DNA of 64,000 nt from an uncultured Anaeroplasmataceae bacterium (GTDB lineage Bacteria > Bacillota_I > Bacilli_A > Acholeplasmatales > Anaeroplasmataceae). Shown here piece by piece: positions 36,144 to 47,318 of the stretch (position 1 is its first letter; each line of letters begins with the position of its first letter). The stretch lies in NCBI GenBank assembly GCA_934229535.1, contig CAKQDS010000005.1, forward strand, positions 1-64,000, given 5' to 3'. Both the position numbers and the translations under genes were made by a program. A model generated the notes under the pieces. That model had not been told where the DNA came from. It did not search any database and saw nothing but the letters and a program-made list of their open reading frames with translations.

Positions 36144-37681
36144 TGAGAGCTTTAATAAGTGTTAGTGATAAAACTAATGTAGTAGAGTTTGCTAAGGAGC
36201 TTGAAAAATTAGGATATGAAATAATTTCAACCTCAGGAACTATGAAAATGCTTCGTGAGGCTGGTGTTTTAGTAACATCAGTATCAGATGTAACAGGATT
36301 CCCAGAAATTTGTGATGGTAGAGTAAAAACTCTACATCCTAAAATCCATGGTGGACTTCTTGCAAGAAGAGATCTTGCATCTCATAAAAAGGACTTAGAT
36401 GACAATGGCATTTCTTATATAGATTTAGTTTGTGTTAATTTATATCCTTTTGCTAAAGCAATTGCAAATCCTAATCATACATTAGAGGATGCAATTGAAA
36501 ATATTGATATTGGTGGACCTTCAATGCTAAGAAGTGCTGCTAAAAATTATGCTTCAGTAACAGTTTTATGTGATCCAGCTGATTATGCTAAGGCTTTAGA
36601 GCAAATAAAGGAAAATGGAAATACTACCTTTGAATTTCGTCAATATTTGGCCTATAAGGTATTCACACATACTGCAAATTATGATACAATGATTTCAAGC
36701 TATTTAGCTAAGGTTTGTAATGTTAGTGATGAGCTACATATTACGGCATCAAAGGTTTGTGACCTACGTTATGGTGAGAATCCTCATCAAAAGGCAGCAT
36801 TCTATCAATCTAGTAAAAATCCTAATTTTAATTTAAGCTGTGCCAAGCAATTAAATGGTAAGGAGCTAAGTTATAATAATATTCAGGATGCTAATGCCGC
36901 TTTAAGTATTGTTAAAGAATTTAGAACACCATTTTGTGTTGCTTTAAAGCATATGAATCCATGTGGAGCAGCTATAGCTAGTGATGGACTTACAGCTTGG
37001 AGAAAGGCTTATGAAGCTGATACAACATCTATTTTTGGGGGAATTGTTGCAACTAACTGTGAGGTAACTAAGGAAATGGCTTTAGAAATGAAGGCAATTT
37101 TCCTTGAGGTTATTATGGCTCCAAAATTTAGTGATGAGGCTTTAAAGGTTCTTTGTAAGAAGAAAAACGTTAGACTATTAGAGGTTAGTATGAATTATGA
37201 TGATACCATTTCTGATAAGCAAATTGTTTCAGTTTGTGGTGGCTATTTAGTTCAAGATTTTGATAGTGAGAAGTTTACAAAGGATGTTCAAGTTGATATG
37301 TGTGTGACTACTACTAAGCCAACAAATGAAGAAATTTCTGATATGAATTTTGCTTGGCGAATTGTTAAGCATGTCAAGAGTAATGCTATTGTAATTGCTA
37401 AAAATGGACAAACATTAGGAATTGGTGCTGGTCAAATGAATCGAATTGGTTCAGCACATCTTGCGATTGAGGAGGCTCATGCTTTAGGCTTTACATCAGA
37501 TTTAGTTATGGCATCTGATGGATTCTTCCCATTTGATGATTGTGTAAAATATGCTCATGAAAATGGTGTTAAGGCCATTGTTCAGCCTGGTGGTTCAGTA
37601 AGAGATGAGGATAGTATTAAGGCCGCAAATGAATTTGGAATTAGCATGCTATTTACAGGTATGCGTCATTTTAAGCACTAA
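36143..37681 (+). CDS. purH: Bifunctional AICAR formyltransferase / IMP cyclohydrolase
   Basis: 512 residues. N-terminal IMP cyclohydrolase domain (ALISVSDKTNVVEFAKEL, GRVKTLHPKIHGGLLARRD) and C-terminal transformylase (FCVALKHMNPCGAA, then AIVQPGGSVRDED). Catalyses the last two steps to IMP. Ribosome site AGGAG lies within purN. Its stop overlaps the purD start by one base (TAATG), showing tight coupling. Confidence 0.95.
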   Translation: MRALISVSDKTNVVEFAKELEKLGYEIISTSGTMKMLREAGVLVTSVSDVTGFPEICDGRVKTLHPKIHGGLLARRDLASHKKDLDDNGISYIDLVCVNLYPFAKAIANPNHTLEDAIENIDIGGPSMLRSAAKNYASVTVLCDPADYAKALEQIKENGNTTFEFRQYLAYKVFTHTANYDTMISSYLAKVCNVSDELHITASKVCDLRYGENPHQKAAFYQSSKNPNFNLSCAKQLNGKELSYNNIQDANAALSIVKEFRTPFCVALKHMNPCGAAIASDGLTAWRKAYEADTTSIFGGIVATNCEVTKEMALEMKAIFLEVIMAPKFSDEALKVLCKKKNVRLLEVSMNYDDTISDKQIVSVCGGYLVQDFDSEKFTKDVQVDMCVTTTKPTNEEISDMNFAWRIVKHVKSNAIVIAKNGQTLGIGAGQMNRIGSAHLAIEEAHALGFTSDLVMASDGFFPFDDCVKYAHENGVKAIVQPGGSVRDEDSIKAANEFGISMLFTGMRHFKH

Positions 37682-38931
37682 TGGCTAAGGTACTTGTTAT
37701 TGGTAGTGGTGGAAGATGCCACGCAATTATTGCAAGCTTAAAAAAATCTCCTCTTGTTGATGAAATTTATGCGGCACCAGGAAATGCAGGAATTAGTGAG
37801 ATTGCAAAGCTTGTTGATATTAAAGAAACTGATGTTACAAATTTAGTTAAATTTGCCAAGGAAACGCAAATTGATTTAACTGTTGTTGGCCCTGAGGCTG
37901 CACTTAGTGTAGGGGTTGTTGACGAATTTAGGGCTAATGGTCTTAAAATTTTTGGTCCAACAAAGGCGGCAGCTCAAATAGAATCTAGTAAAGAATTTGC
38001 TAAAAAGCTAATGCTTAAATATAATGTTCCTACTGCTAAATATGAAGCCTTTGATAATTATGATGAGGCTATGTCATATGTTAAAAAGCATGGAGTACCT
38101 ATTGTATTGAAATATGATGGTCTTGCTGCTGGTAAGGGCGTTATCGTGGCAATGAATGAAAAAGAGGCACTTGATGGTCTTAAGGAAATGCTTGTTGACA
38201 ATACCTTTGGTAAGGGTAGAGTTGTAATTGAGGATTATTTAGAGGGCCCTGAATTTTCATTTATGTGTCTTGTAAATAAGGATAAGGTTTATCCTTTAGA
38301 GCTTGCTCAGGATCATAAAAGAGCATATGATAATGATTTAGGACCTAATACTGGTGGTATGGGTGCCTATAGCCCTCTTCCTTTTATTACAGAGGAAGAG
38401 AGACAATACGCATTAGAGCACATTATGAAAAAGATGGCAAAAGCTATGGTTTTAGAGGGAGTTCCTTTTACAGGCGTATTATATGGTGGCCTTATGAAAA
38501 CTAAAAATGGTATTAAGGTTATTGAGTTTAATGCTAGATTTGGAGATCCTGAAACTGAGGTTGTCCTACCAAGATTAGAAAGTGATTTATATAAAGCATT
38601 TATTGATGTTTTAGCAGGTAAGAAGCCTAATCTTGTTTGGAGTGAGCATCAAGCTATAGGTATTGTTTTAGCATCTAAGGGTTATCCAATGAAATATGAA
38701 AAGAATTTCTTAATCGAAGGATTAAATATGCCTAATGTATTTCATATGGGAACAAAGCTTGTTGATGGTAAGTTTTATACTAATGGTGGTAGAGTTTTAA
38801 TTTGTGTTGCCCTTGGCTCTAATTTAAAGGAAGCTAATAAAAAGGCTAATGAAATGGTTAAAAAAATCAAATGCGATAATTTATTTTATCGAAGTGATAT
38901 TGGTCATTATGCCTTTAAAAATAGAAAATAG
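37681..38931 (+). CDS. purD: Phosphoribosylamine--glycine ligase
   Basis: 416 residues. N-terminal VLVIGSGGRCHAI (the usual GREHA site reads GRCHA here), ATP-grasp KYDGLAAGKGV, and the family signatures GPNTGGMGAYSPLP and RFGDPETEVVLPRL. Makes GAR from phosphoribosylamine, glycine and ATP. Translationally coupled to purH. Confidence 0.95.
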   Translation: MAKVLVIGSGGRCHAIIASLKKSPLVDEIYAAPGNAGISEIAKLVDIKETDVTNLVKFAKETQIDLTVVGPEAALSVGVVDEFRANGLKIFGPTKAAAQIESSKEFAKKLMLKYNVPTAKYEAFDNYDEAMSYVKKHGVPIVLKYDGLAAGKGVIVAMNEKEALDGLKEMLVDNTFGKGRVVIEDYLEGPEFSFMCLVNKDKVYPLELAQDHKRAYDNDLGPNTGGMGAYSPLPFITEEERQYALEHIMKKMAKAMVLEGVPFTGVLYGGLMKTKNGIKVIEFNARFGDPETEVVLPRLESDLYKAFIDVLAGKKPNLVWSEHQAIGIVLASKGYPMKYEKNFLIEGLNMPNVFHMGTKLVDGKFYTNGGRVLICVALGSNLKEANKKANEMVKKIKCDNLFYRSDIGHYAFKNRK

Positions 38932-38942
38932 GAGTTAAAATT

Positions 38943-39806
38943 ATGGGTGAAATAATAAGTGGAAAGCTACTTGCAAAGAAAATAAAAGAGGAAATGAAGC
39001 TAGATATTGAAAGATATAATAAGCTATATGGTAGAGCTCCTCATTTAGTAGTTATTCTTGTTGGTGATGATGAGGCTAGTAAATCCTATGTAAAGGGTAA
39101 GGAAAAGGCCTCTTTAGAAATTGGTGTTACTAATACTACTATTATAATGGATAGTAATACAACTGAAGAAGAATTATTAAAGTTAATTGATGAATTAAAT
39201 AATGATGATTTAGTTGATGGCATTTTAGTTCAATTACCACTTCCAAAGCATATTGATCAAACAAGGGTTATAACAAGAATTTCCTATGACAAGGATGTTG
39301 ATGGCTTTCATCCACTTAATGTTAGTGCCCTATATGAACGTCGTTTTGGAGTAATTCCTTGTACTCCAAGAGGCATTATGGAAATATTAGAAAGTAAGAA
39401 AATAGAAATTAGTGGCAAAAGAGTTTGTGTTGTTGGTAGAAGCAGCATAGTTGGCATGCCAGTTGCAAAGCTATTACTTGATGCAAATGCAACTGTTACG
39501 ATTTGCCATTCAAAAACAAAAAATTTAGGCGAAATGACTAAAGAGGCAGATATTTTAGTTGTTGCTATTGGTAAGCCTAAATATATTAAGGCCGATATGG
39601 TTAAGGATGGTGCGATTGTTATTGATGTTGGAGTTAATAAGGATCCACTAACAGGTAAGCTATGTGGTGATGTTGATTTTGATAATGTTGAACCAAAGGC
39701 TTCATATATTACAAAGGTACCTGGTGGTGTAGGACCTATGACCATTTGTTGTCTTTTAGAAAACACCTTAAATTTATATTTAAAGCATATGGAAAGAAAG
39801 GATTAG
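38943..39806 (+). CDS. folD: Methylenetetrahydrofolate dehydrogenase / cyclohydrolase
   Basis: 287 residues. PxxxxSxxYVxxK site (GDDEASKSYVKGKEKA), DKDVDGFHPLN and PCTPRGIMEIL, then Rossmann segment VCVVGRSSIVGMPVAKLL and the closing PGGVGPMTICCLLENTL. Interconverts methylene-, methenyl- and 10-formyl-THF, supplying formyl groups for PurN and PurH. GGAG upstream; inside the purine operon. Confidence 0.95.
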   Translation: MGEIISGKLLAKKIKEEMKLDIERYNKLYGRAPHLVVILVGDDEASKSYVKGKEKASLEIGVTNTTIIMDSNTTEEELLKLIDELNNDDLVDGILVQLPLPKHIDQTRVITRISYDKDVDGFHPLNVSALYERRFGVIPCTPRGIMEILESKKIEISGKRVCVVGRSSIVGMPVAKLLLDANATVTICHSKTKNLGEMTKEADILVVAIGKPKYIKADMVKDGAIVIDVGVNKDPLTGKLCGDVDFDNVEPKASYITKVPGGVGPMTICCLLENTLNLYLKHMERKD

Positions 39807-39809
39807 TTT

Positions 39810-41108
39810 ATGATAGAGCGTTATAGTAGAAAGATAATGCGTCAAATTTGGACGGACGAAAATAAGTTTAATGCTTATTTAAAGGTAGAAATTTTATCAT
39901 GCAGAGCCTGGAGTGAGCTTGGGGTTATTCCTAAGGAGGATGTAGATAAAATCGAAAAGAATGCTAAATTTGATTGTGCGCGTATTTCAGAAATTGAGTT
40001 ACAAACAAAGCATGATGTTGTAGCATTTACACGTTGTGTTTCTGAATCTCTTGGAGATGAAAAAAAGTGGGTTCATTACGGCTTAACATCAACTGATGTT
40101 GTTGATACAGCAAATGGTTATTTATTAAAGCAGGCTAATGAAATAATTCGTGCAGATTTAGTAGCATTTATGGATGTTTTAAAGAAGCAGGCCTTAAAAT
40201 ATAAGAAAACTCCTTGTATTGGTAGAACTCATGGTATTCATGCTGATATAACCTATTTTGGTTTAAAATGGGCTTTATGGCATGAGGAAATGAAACGTAA
40301 TTTAGAAAGATTTGATGCAGCTGCTAAGGGTGTTGAGGCAGGAAAAATGAGTGGAGCTGTAGGTAATTTTGCTAATATTCCACCATTTATTCAAGACTTT
40401 GTATGCAAAAATTTAGGTATTGATTCTGCTAATGTTTCAACTCAGGTATTACAGCGTGATAGACATGCCTACTATATTGCTACACTTGCTTTAATTGGGG
40501 CTAGCATTGAGCAAATGGCTTTTGAAATTAGAAATCTTCAAAGAACAGAGGTTCATGAGGCTGAGGAAGCATTTACTAAGGGTCAAAAGGGATCTTCAGC
40601 AATGCCTCATAAGCGTAATCCTATTGGTAGTGAAAATATTGTTGGCTGTGCAAGAGTATTAAGAGGCTATATGGCTACCTCATATGAGAATGTTGCTTTA
40701 TGGCATGAACGTGATATTTCTCATTCCTCAACCGAAAGAATTATTCTTCCTGATGCAACTATGCTTCTTGATTATATGCTTAATCGTTTTAAAAATATTT
40801 TAGAAAATTTAGTTGTTTATCCTGAACAAATGCTTAAAAATATTTATTTAACTCACAAGGTAATATTTGCTCAAAGAGTAATGAATGCTTTAATTTCTAA
40901 GGGCTTATCTCGTGAGAGTGCTTATGATTTAGTTCAGCCTATTGCTATGAAGGCTTATAATGAAGGTCTTGATTATCAAGAGCTTTTAAGAGAAAATGAA
41001 GAAGTTAAGAAGAATCTAACTAATGCTGAACTTGACAATTGTTTTACATTAGATTATTATTATAAAAACGTTGATTTCATCTATAAACGTGCTGGATTGG
41101 AGGAATAG
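39810..41108 (+). CDS. purB: Adenylosuccinate lyase
   Basis: 432 residues. N-terminal [20 protein letters not shown], the lyase His region [11 protein letters not shown], and the superfamily signature [16 protein letters not shown]. Cleaves SAICAR to AICAR and adenylosuccinate to AMP. The partner purA is not in the window. Starts three bases after folD. Confidence 0.95.
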   Translation: MIERYSRKIMRQIWTDENKFNAYLKVEILSCRAWSELGVIPKEDVDKIEKNAKFDCARISEIELQTKHDVVAFTRCVSESLGDEKKWVHYGLTSTDVVDTANGYLLKQANEIIRADLVAFMDVLKKQALKYKKTPCIGRTHGIHADITYFGLKWALWHEEMKRNLERFDAAAKGVEAGKMSGAVGNFANIPPFIQDFVCKNLGIDSANVSTQVLQRDRHAYYIATLALIGASIEQMAFEIRNLQRTEVHEAEEAFTKGQKGSSAMPHKRNPIGSENIVGCARVLRGYMATSYENVALWHERDISHSSTERIILPDATMLLDYMLNRFKNILENLVVYPEQMLKNIYLTHKVIFAQRVMNALISKGLSRESAYDLVQPIAMKAYNEGLDYQELLRENEEVKKNLTNAELDNCFTLDYYYKNVDFIYKRAGLEE

Positions 41109-42575
<1,467 letters not shown>

Positions 42576-42584
42576 GATTTATAT

Positions 42585-44126
42585 ATGAAAAATGAGAAGA
42601 TTATTGTTTTAGACTTTGGTGGTCAATATAATCAATTAATCGCAAGAAGAGTTAGAGAATTAAATGTTTATTGTGAGGTCTATCCTTATACACTTTCTCT
42701 TGATAAAATAAAGGAATTAAGTCCAAAAGGAATTATTTTTACTGGTGGACCTAATAGTGTTTATAAGGATGATTCACCTCTTTGTGATAAAAAAATATTT
42801 GAGCTAGGTGTTCCTATTTTAGGTATTTGCTATGGTGCTCAATTAATTGCTCATCTTTTAGGTGGCGAGGTTAAGAAGGCTCCTGTAAGTGAATATGGAA
42901 AAACTCTTGTAAGCGTTAAAAAGGATTCAAAAATTTTTAGTGATGTATCTGATGATACTGTATGCTGGATGAGTCATACTGATTTTATTTCTAAAATGCC
43001 TATTGGCTTTAATAATGTAGCATCTACGCCTGTATGTCCTATTGCTGCTATGGAAAATGAAAAGAATCATATTTATGCTGTTCAATTCCACCCTGAGGTA
43101 ATGCATAGCGAGGAAGGTATGAAAATGCTTAAAAACTTCGTTATGGATGTATGTAAATGTAAGGGCGATTGGCAAATGTATGAATTTGCTAAGGAAACAA
43201 TTGCTAATTTAAAGAAAAAGATAGGTGATGGTAAGGTTTTATGTGCCCTATCTGGAGGTGTTGATTCCTCTGTAGCTGCTGTATTGTTATCTAAAGCTGT
43301 AGGTAAACAATTAACATGTGTTTTTGTTGATCATGGCTTACTTAGAAAAAATGAAGGCGATGAGGTTGAGGCTGTTTTTGGTCCTAATGGTCCTAATGAT
43401 CTTAATTTCATTAGAGTTGATGCTAGCGAACGCTTTTATGAAAAATTAAAGGGTGTTGTTGATCCTGAGCGTAAAAGAAAAATTATTGGTGAGGAATTCA
43501 TAAGAGTTTTTGAGGATGAAGCTAAAAAAATTGGTGAGGTTGATTATTTAGTTCAAGGAACTATTTACCCTGATGTTATTGAATCTGGTCTTGGTAAATC
43601 AGCTGTTATTAAATCTCATCATAATGTTGGTGGACTTCCAAGCGTTGTATCATTTAAGGAAATTGTTGAACCACTTCGCCTATTATTTAAGGATGAGGTT
43701 CGTAAAGTAGGATTAGAGCTTGGCATTCCTGATTATTTAGTATATCGTCAACCATTCCCAGGTCCAGGTCTTGGAATAAGAATTATTGGTGAGGTAACTA
43801 AGGAAAAGGTTAAAATTGTTCAAGAGGCGGATTATATTTACCGTGAGGAAATAGCTAAGGCTGGTCTTGATAAGACCTTAGGTCAATATTTTGCTGCCCT
43901 AACAAATATGCAAAGCGTAGGAGTTATGGGAGATGAAAGAACTTATGATTACGCTATTGCCTTACGTGCAGTTTTAACATCTGATTTTATGACTGCTGAT
44001 TGGGCAAGAATTCCTTATGATGTAATCGATATTGTTTCTCGTAGAATTGTAAATGAGGTTCGTGGGGTAAATCGTGTACTGCTTGATTGTACTTCAAAGC
44101 CACCTGCTACAATTGAGTTTGAATAG
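42585..44126 (+). CDS. guaA: GMP synthase (glutamine-hydrolysing)
   Basis: 513 residues. Class I glutaminase with nucleophile in [16 protein letters not shown] and His-Glu in [10 protein letters not shown]-loop [13 protein letters not shown], and the dimerisation domain with [14 protein letters not shown] and [20 protein letters not shown] then PATIEFE. Converts XMP to GMP. Last gene of the operon, followed by a 17-codon open frame of no clear meaning and a strong terminator. Confidence 0.96.
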   Translation: MKNEKIIVLDFGGQYNQLIARRVRELNVYCEVYPYTLSLDKIKELSPKGIIFTGGPNSVYKDDSPLCDKKIFELGVPILGICYGAQLIAHLLGGEVKKAPVSEYGKTLVSVKKDSKIFSDVSDDTVCWMSHTDFISKMPIGFNNVASTPVCPIAAMENEKNHIYAVQFHPEVMHSEEGMKMLKNFVMDVCKCKGDWQMYEFAKETIANLKKKIGDGKVLCALSGGVDSSVAAVLLSKAVGKQLTCVFVDHGLLRKNEGDEVEAVFGPNGPNDLNFIRVDASERFYEKLKGVVDPERKRKIIGEEFIRVFEDEAKKIGEVDYLVQGTIYPDVIESGLGKSAVIKSHHNVGGLPSVVSFKEIVEPLRLLFKDEVRKVGLELGIPDYLVYRQPFPGPGLGIRIIGEVTKEKVKIVQEADYIYREEIAKAGLDKTLGQYFAALTNMQSVGVMGDERTYDYAIALRAVLTSDFMTADWARIPYDVIDIVSRRIVNEVRGVNRVLLDCTSKPPATIEFE

Positions 44127-44193
44127 TTATTTATGATATGCTTAAAGATTTAAGTACGTATGTAGATATAACTAAAATTGATAAGCTATAAGT

Positions 44194-44227
44194 AAATAGG
44201 ATTTCAGCTTGAAGTCCTATTTTTTTA
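44194..44227 (+). terminator. Terminator of the purine operon
   Basis: AAATAGGA (44194-44201) pairs with TCCTATTT (44215-44222), with additional inner pairs (TTTCA/TGAAG), followed by T to 44226. Confidence 0.85.
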
Positions 44228-44316
44228 TTTATTAGGAAATTATAAATAGTAGTTATGCATAAATTGATAATTAAAGATGGTTAGTATTATAAATGGCATC
44301 TTATAATAAATTAGGT

Positions 44317-44322
44317 TATAAT
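44317..44322 (+). promoter_or_regulatory. -10 element for the antitoxin gene
   Basis: TATAAT 23 bp before the ATG; no clear -35 at the proper distance. Confidence 0.4.
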
Positions 44323-44344
44323 AGATTTGAAAGGAGTGAGTGTT

Positions 44345-44599
44345 ATGCCAAATATAAAACCAGTGTCTGATTTAAGGAACTATACAAAGGTATTGAGAAA
44401 CATTAAAGTTGGAGAGCCTGTATTCTTGACAAAAAATGGTAGGAGTAGGTATGCCATTGTCGATATAGATGAATATGAAAAAACAAAGGCTATGATCAAA
44501 CTAATGAGTGAACTTTTCAAAGGTGAACAATACGGAAAGGAAAAAGGATGGACGGATATTGTTGATGTTGAGAAAATGTTAGGTATTTTCAATGACTAA
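44345..44599 (+). CDS. Phd/YefM family antitoxin, without adjacent toxin
   Basis: 84 residues from ATG 44345 (AAAGGAG upstream). MPNIKPVSDLRNYTKVLRNI and PVFLTKNGRSRYAIVDIDEY are the Phd/YefM DNA-binding fold; the C-terminal helix would bind a RelE/YoeB-type toxin. No toxin reading frame follows: the next 320 bp hold only a terminator, a pseudogene fragment and a promoter. It may be a solitary regulator or the survivor of a decayed pair. Confidence 0.8.
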   Translation: MPNIKPVSDLRNYTKVLRNIKVGEPVFLTKNGRSRYAIVDIDEYEKTKAMIKLMSELFKGEQYGKEKGWTDIVDVEKMLGIFND

Positions 44600-44683
44600 T
44601 ATATAATTTTTACAAAACGTAATTACAATTTTTATACATATGTCAACGCAACGTTCTACTAAATTAAAAATCGCACAACAAAT

Positions 44684-44709
44684 AGTCATCTAAAATGATG
44701 GCTTTTTTT
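44684..44709 (+). terminator. Terminator after the antitoxin region
   Basis: AGTCATC (44684-44690) pairs with GATGGCT (44697-44703), one G-U pair, followed by seven T. Confidence 0.7.
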
Positions 44710-44720
44710 AATAGATATTA

Positions 44721-44810
44721 TTATAAATTATCAATAGCATATTGAGCTTCCTCAGCAGTGAAAAAATCAAGATAAGAATTTAGTTGTTCATATATTCTAG
44801 CTTTCGATTT
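44721..44810 (-). pseudogene. C-terminal fragment of an Ltp-family lipoprotein
   Basis: On the minus strand an open stretch of 29 residues ends SKARIYEQLNSYLDFFTAEE then AQYAIDNL and a TAA at 44721-44723. The pattern (xxIxxQL...FTxEEAxYAxDNL) is the repeat of Ltp (host-cell-surface-exposed) lipoproteins. An in-frame TAA at 44811-44813 removes everything upstream, so this is a relic. Confidence 0.55.
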
Positions 44811-44843
44811 TTAAGTAAAATTAGTACTTTGAAGTAAGCTATT

Positions 44844-44904
44844 AAGTTACTTCAATATTTTATTGAAGTAGTATTGAAGTTGACATTGAAGTAGTATTGA
44901 AGTA
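44844..44904. repeat. 61-bp flanking repeat, upstream copy, with iterated TTGAAGT
   Basis: Matches 46377-46437 at 57 of 61 positions with no gaps. It contains one inverted pair (ACTTCAAT/ATTGAAGT forming a hairpin) and further direct TTGAAGT units. Only this copy contains a working promoter (TTGACA here, TTGGCT in the other). Confidence 0.8.
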
Positions 44905-44908
44905 TAAT
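44880..44908 (+). promoter_or_regulatory. Consensus promoter embedded in the TTGAAGT repeats
   Basis: TTGACA (44880-44885), 17-bp spacer, TATAAT (44903-44908). TTGAAGT units overlap both hexamers, so a protein binding the repeats would block transcription; autoregulation by the AlbA_2 product is a natural guess. Confidence 0.8.
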
Positions 44909-44924
44909 GAATATAGGTGATAAT

Positions 44925-46364
44925 ATGAAGCTTAATGATATATATGAAGATTTTGGCGTTGAAGATAACGTTTATGAATGTAAAGCTAGACTTGATAGAA
45001 ATAATATATTAGGATGGTTGAAAACTATTGATGGTTTTGCTAATACAAAGGGCGGAGATTTATTTTTAGGTGTTGAAGATGAAACTAATAAATTAATTGG
45101 TTTTGATGCTGAAGAAATAAATAAAGAAAAGCATTATTTATATAATACTATTCAAGAGCATTTTGAAACTATGCCAAATATTGAAAGTAAGCTTTTGACT
45201 TATGTCATAAATGAAAAGAAGCGTTATATAATTCAAATCAAAGTTTATGAATCACTAGTTAAACCAGTTATTTTGAAGTATCAAGGTATGCCTATGATTT
45301 TTATGCGAAGAGATGGATATACTCAGCCTGCTACTACTGAAGAAATTATTTTAATGTCAAAAAATTCTAAAAGCATAAAATATGATACTGATTATACAAA
45401 TGTTAAATTTAAGTCATCTGATTTTAGTATGCTCTTTTCATTTTATAAAGAAAATACTGGAATTGAATTAAAGGAAAAGGAACTAGCAGCTATTGGATTT
45501 TATAATGAAAACGTTATGCTATCTAGGGGAGCAATGTTATTTAAAGATGACTATGTTGGTGATAATACAAATATTGTTTGCTCATTGTATAAAGGCTTTA
45601 CCAGAGGTGATGATCAGATAATTGCAAGTAATAGCTTTAATGGTAATTTAATAAGCTCCTATAAATATATTTGGGAATTTGTTAATTTAAGAATGAATCA
45701 TAGTTTGATTAAGAAAGAAACAACAAGACTTGATTTAGATGCATTTCCTAAAAGAAGTTTATTCGAAGCAATTATTAATTCGCTTGCACATCGTGATTAT
45801 TTTATTACAGGAAGTGCTATTTATGTTGATTTATTTAAAAATAGATTGGTGATTTCATCTCCTGGTGGTTTTTATGGTAGTGGCGAGTTAAAAAGAACAT
45901 ATAAATTAGATTCATTTATATCTAGAAGAAGGAATGAATTAATTTGCAATGTATTTATTTTATGTAAAGCAATGGAGGCAAAGGGAACAGGATTTGAAAA
46001 AATAATGTCTGATTATTCAGGTGAAGATATTGGGCATCAGCCTTTTATATTTGCTAAAAATAATCAATTTTCTATAGTCCTTCCTGATTTGACATATTCA
46101 ATGGGTGTATCCTTAAATGAGGATTCTATTAGATATAATGTTAATAACCAGTCATCGTCAAAACATGATTTAGCTATTTTAGCTTTTTGTTATAATCAAA
46201 ATAAAACTGTTAAGGAAATAGTAGATAATATTAAAGTGTCAGATTCTACATTCTTCAGAAAAAATATATTAGGAAATTTAGTTAAACAGGGATTTTTAAT
46301 AGAAGAAAGTAATGGTAAGAAAAAAACATATATTACTAATCATAATTTAGTAGAAAGATATTAA
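44925..46364 (+). CDS. AlbA_2 (Schlafen-like) regulator with RecG-like C-terminal ATP-binding fold
   Basis: 479 residues from ATG 44925 (AGGTGAT upstream and transcription start near 44915 exclude the ATG at 44907). The N-terminal AlbA_2 domain contains YECKARLDRNNILGWLKTID and NTKGGDLFLGVED; the central region has ALFEAI-type SLFEAIINSLAHRDYFITGS and VISSPGGFYG, then SRRRNELICNVF, as in the HATPase_c_4 proteins often labelled RecG-related. A winged-helix-like tail (TVKEIVDNIKVSDSTFFRKN) ends the protein. Flanked by 61-bp direct repeats on both sides, which suggests transfer as a cassette. Probably a DNA-binding autoregulator; cellular target unknown. Confidence 0.8.
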   Translation: MKLNDIYEDFGVEDNVYECKARLDRNNILGWLKTIDGFANTKGGDLFLGVEDETNKLIGFDAEEINKEKHYLYNTIQEHFETMPNIESKLLTYVINEKKRYIIQIKVYESLVKPVILKYQGMPMIFMRRDGYTQPATTEEIILMSKNSKSIKYDTDYTNVKFKSSDFSMLFSFYKENTGIELKEKELAAIGFYNENVMLSRGAMLFKDDYVGDNTNIVCSLYKGFTRGDDQIIASNSFNGNLISSYKYIWEFVNLRMNHSLIKKETTRLDLDAFPKRSLFEAIINSLAHRDYFITGSAIYVDLFKNRLVISSPGGFYGSGELKRTYKLDSFISRRRNELICNVFILCKAMEAKGTGFEKIMSDYSGEDIGHQPFIFAKNNQFSIVLPDLTYSMGVSLNEDSIRYNVNNQSSSKHDLAILAFCYNQNKTVKEIVDNIKVSDSTFFRKNILGNLVKQGFLIEESNGKKKTYITNHNLVERY

Positions 46365-46376
46365 GCCTTTTCTTTG

Positions 46377-46437
46377 AAGTTACTTCAATATTTCATTGAA
46401 GTGGTATTGAAGTTGGCTTTGAAGTAGTATTGAAGTA
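46377..46437. repeat. 61-bp flanking repeat, downstream copy
   Basis: Same orientation as 44844-44904, four mismatches, two of which destroy the -35 (TTGGCT), and the sequence after it lacks the -10. It begins 13 bp past the AlbA_2 stop. Confidence 0.8.
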
Positions 46438-46446
46438 ATTAATATC

Positions 46447-46475
46447 TTTAAATAAAATTGGAAATATTGTATAAT
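46447..46475 (+). promoter_or_regulatory. Promoter of rubrerythrin
   Basis: TTTAAA (46447-46452), 17-bp spacer, TATAAT (46470-46475), 31 bp before the ATG. Confidence 0.6.
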
Positions 46476-46506
46476 ATAGGTATACTAAACGATTGGAGAT
46501 AAAATA

Positions 46507-47040
46507 ATGAAATATAGTGGAACAAAGACTGAACAAAATCTTCGTGCTGCCTTTGCTGGAGAATCAGAGGCAAGAAATAAGTATACTTATTTTGCATCTG
46601 TTGCTAAAAAGGAAGGCTATGAACAAATTGCAAATATTTTCTTAAAGACTGCTGAAAATGAGCGTGAGCATGCTAAGCTTTGGTTTAAGGAACTTGAAGG
46701 TATTGGAAATACTATGGATAACCTAAAGGCTGCAGCTTTGGGTGAAAATTATGAGTGGACTGATATGTATGAAACATTCGCTCGTGAGGCTGAAGAGGAA
46801 GGCTTTACTGCTCTAGCTAAAAAATTTAGACTTGTTGGGGCAATTGAGCGTGAGCATGAAAAACGCTATAGAGCTTTACTTAATAATATAGAGACATCTA
46901 GTGTTTTTGAGCGTAGTGAGGTTAAAATTTGGGAATGTCGTAATTGTGGTCACATTGTAATTGGAACAAAGGCTCCAGAGGTATGTCCTGTATGTGCACA
47001 TCCTCAGTCATATTTTGAAATTAAAGAAGAAAATTATTAA
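46507..47040 (+). CDS. rbr: Rubrerythrin
   Basis: 177 residues. A four-helix ferritin-like diiron domain with Glu and ExxH pairs ([51 protein letters not shown]) is followed by a rubredoxin domain with two Cys pairs ([16 protein letters not shown]). Reduces hydrogen peroxide in anaerobes. TTGGAGAT is the ribosome site. Own promoter and terminator, hence monocistronic. With FprA and GrcA it forms the oxygen-tolerance set of this window. Confidence 0.95.
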   Translation: MKYSGTKTEQNLRAAFAGESEARNKYTYFASVAKKEGYEQIANIFLKTAENEREHAKLWFKELEGIGNTMDNLKAAALGENYEWTDMYETFAREAEEEGFTALAKKFRLVGAIEREHEKRYRALLNNIETSSVFERSEVKIWECRNCGHIVIGTKAPEVCPVCAHPQSYFEIKEENY

Positions 47041-47048
47041 GATTGATT

Positions 47049-47080
47049 AGGAAGTATCAAGGTTGATATTTCCTTTTTTT
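47049..47080 (+). terminator. Rubrerythrin terminator
   Basis: AGGAAGTATCAA (47049-47060) pairs with TTGATATTTCCT (47063-47074), one G-U pair, followed by seven or more T. Confidence 0.85.
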
Positions 47081-47102
47081 TATTTTTTAAAAAACAAAAT
47101 TA

Positions 47103-47120
47103 ACTCGGATAAAACCGAGT
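47103..47120. repeat. Small perfect hairpin without T run
   Basis: ACTCGG and CCGAGT surround a six-base loop. GC-rich for this window. No T run follows, so it is not an obvious terminator; purpose unknown. Confidence 0.4.
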
Positions 47121-47138
47121 CGGAATGAAGTAAGTTAA

Positions 47139-47249
47139 ATGAAATTTATTGGAAGAGCTTATGAATTAAAAGGCCAAATGCTGATTAAATTAAATGGAAA
47201 TGCTAGTTTTAGGTCGAAAATAAATGTGAATTTTAAAAGTTTTTACTGA
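47139..47249 (+). pseudogene. Vestige resembling the start of an AAA ATPase
   Basis: A 36-residue frame opens MKFIGRAYELKGQMLIKLNG. MKFIGRxYEL is how many AAA_14/DUF234 ATPases begin, but the frame closes at TGA long before a Walker A motif. Given the next truncated ATPase, this region looks like an ATPase graveyard. Confidence 0.3.
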
Positions 47250-47318
47250 CTTTTTCAAAAAACTATTATAAATTTACAAGTTTTTATAGTGTAATATAGT
47301 TACTAGGAGGTATTTGTT

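Noticed and set aside
39308..39766. 152-codon open frame on the minus strand inside folD
   Set aside because: Lies wholly antisense to a clear folD gene, has a Ser/Thr/Pro-rich composition typical of mirrored codons, and no ribosome site.
45931..45939. AGG reassigned to methionine, known from some uncultured Bacilli
   Set aside because: AGG occurs in SRRRNELI of the AlbA_2 protein, where Arg is the family residue, so the standard meaning holds.
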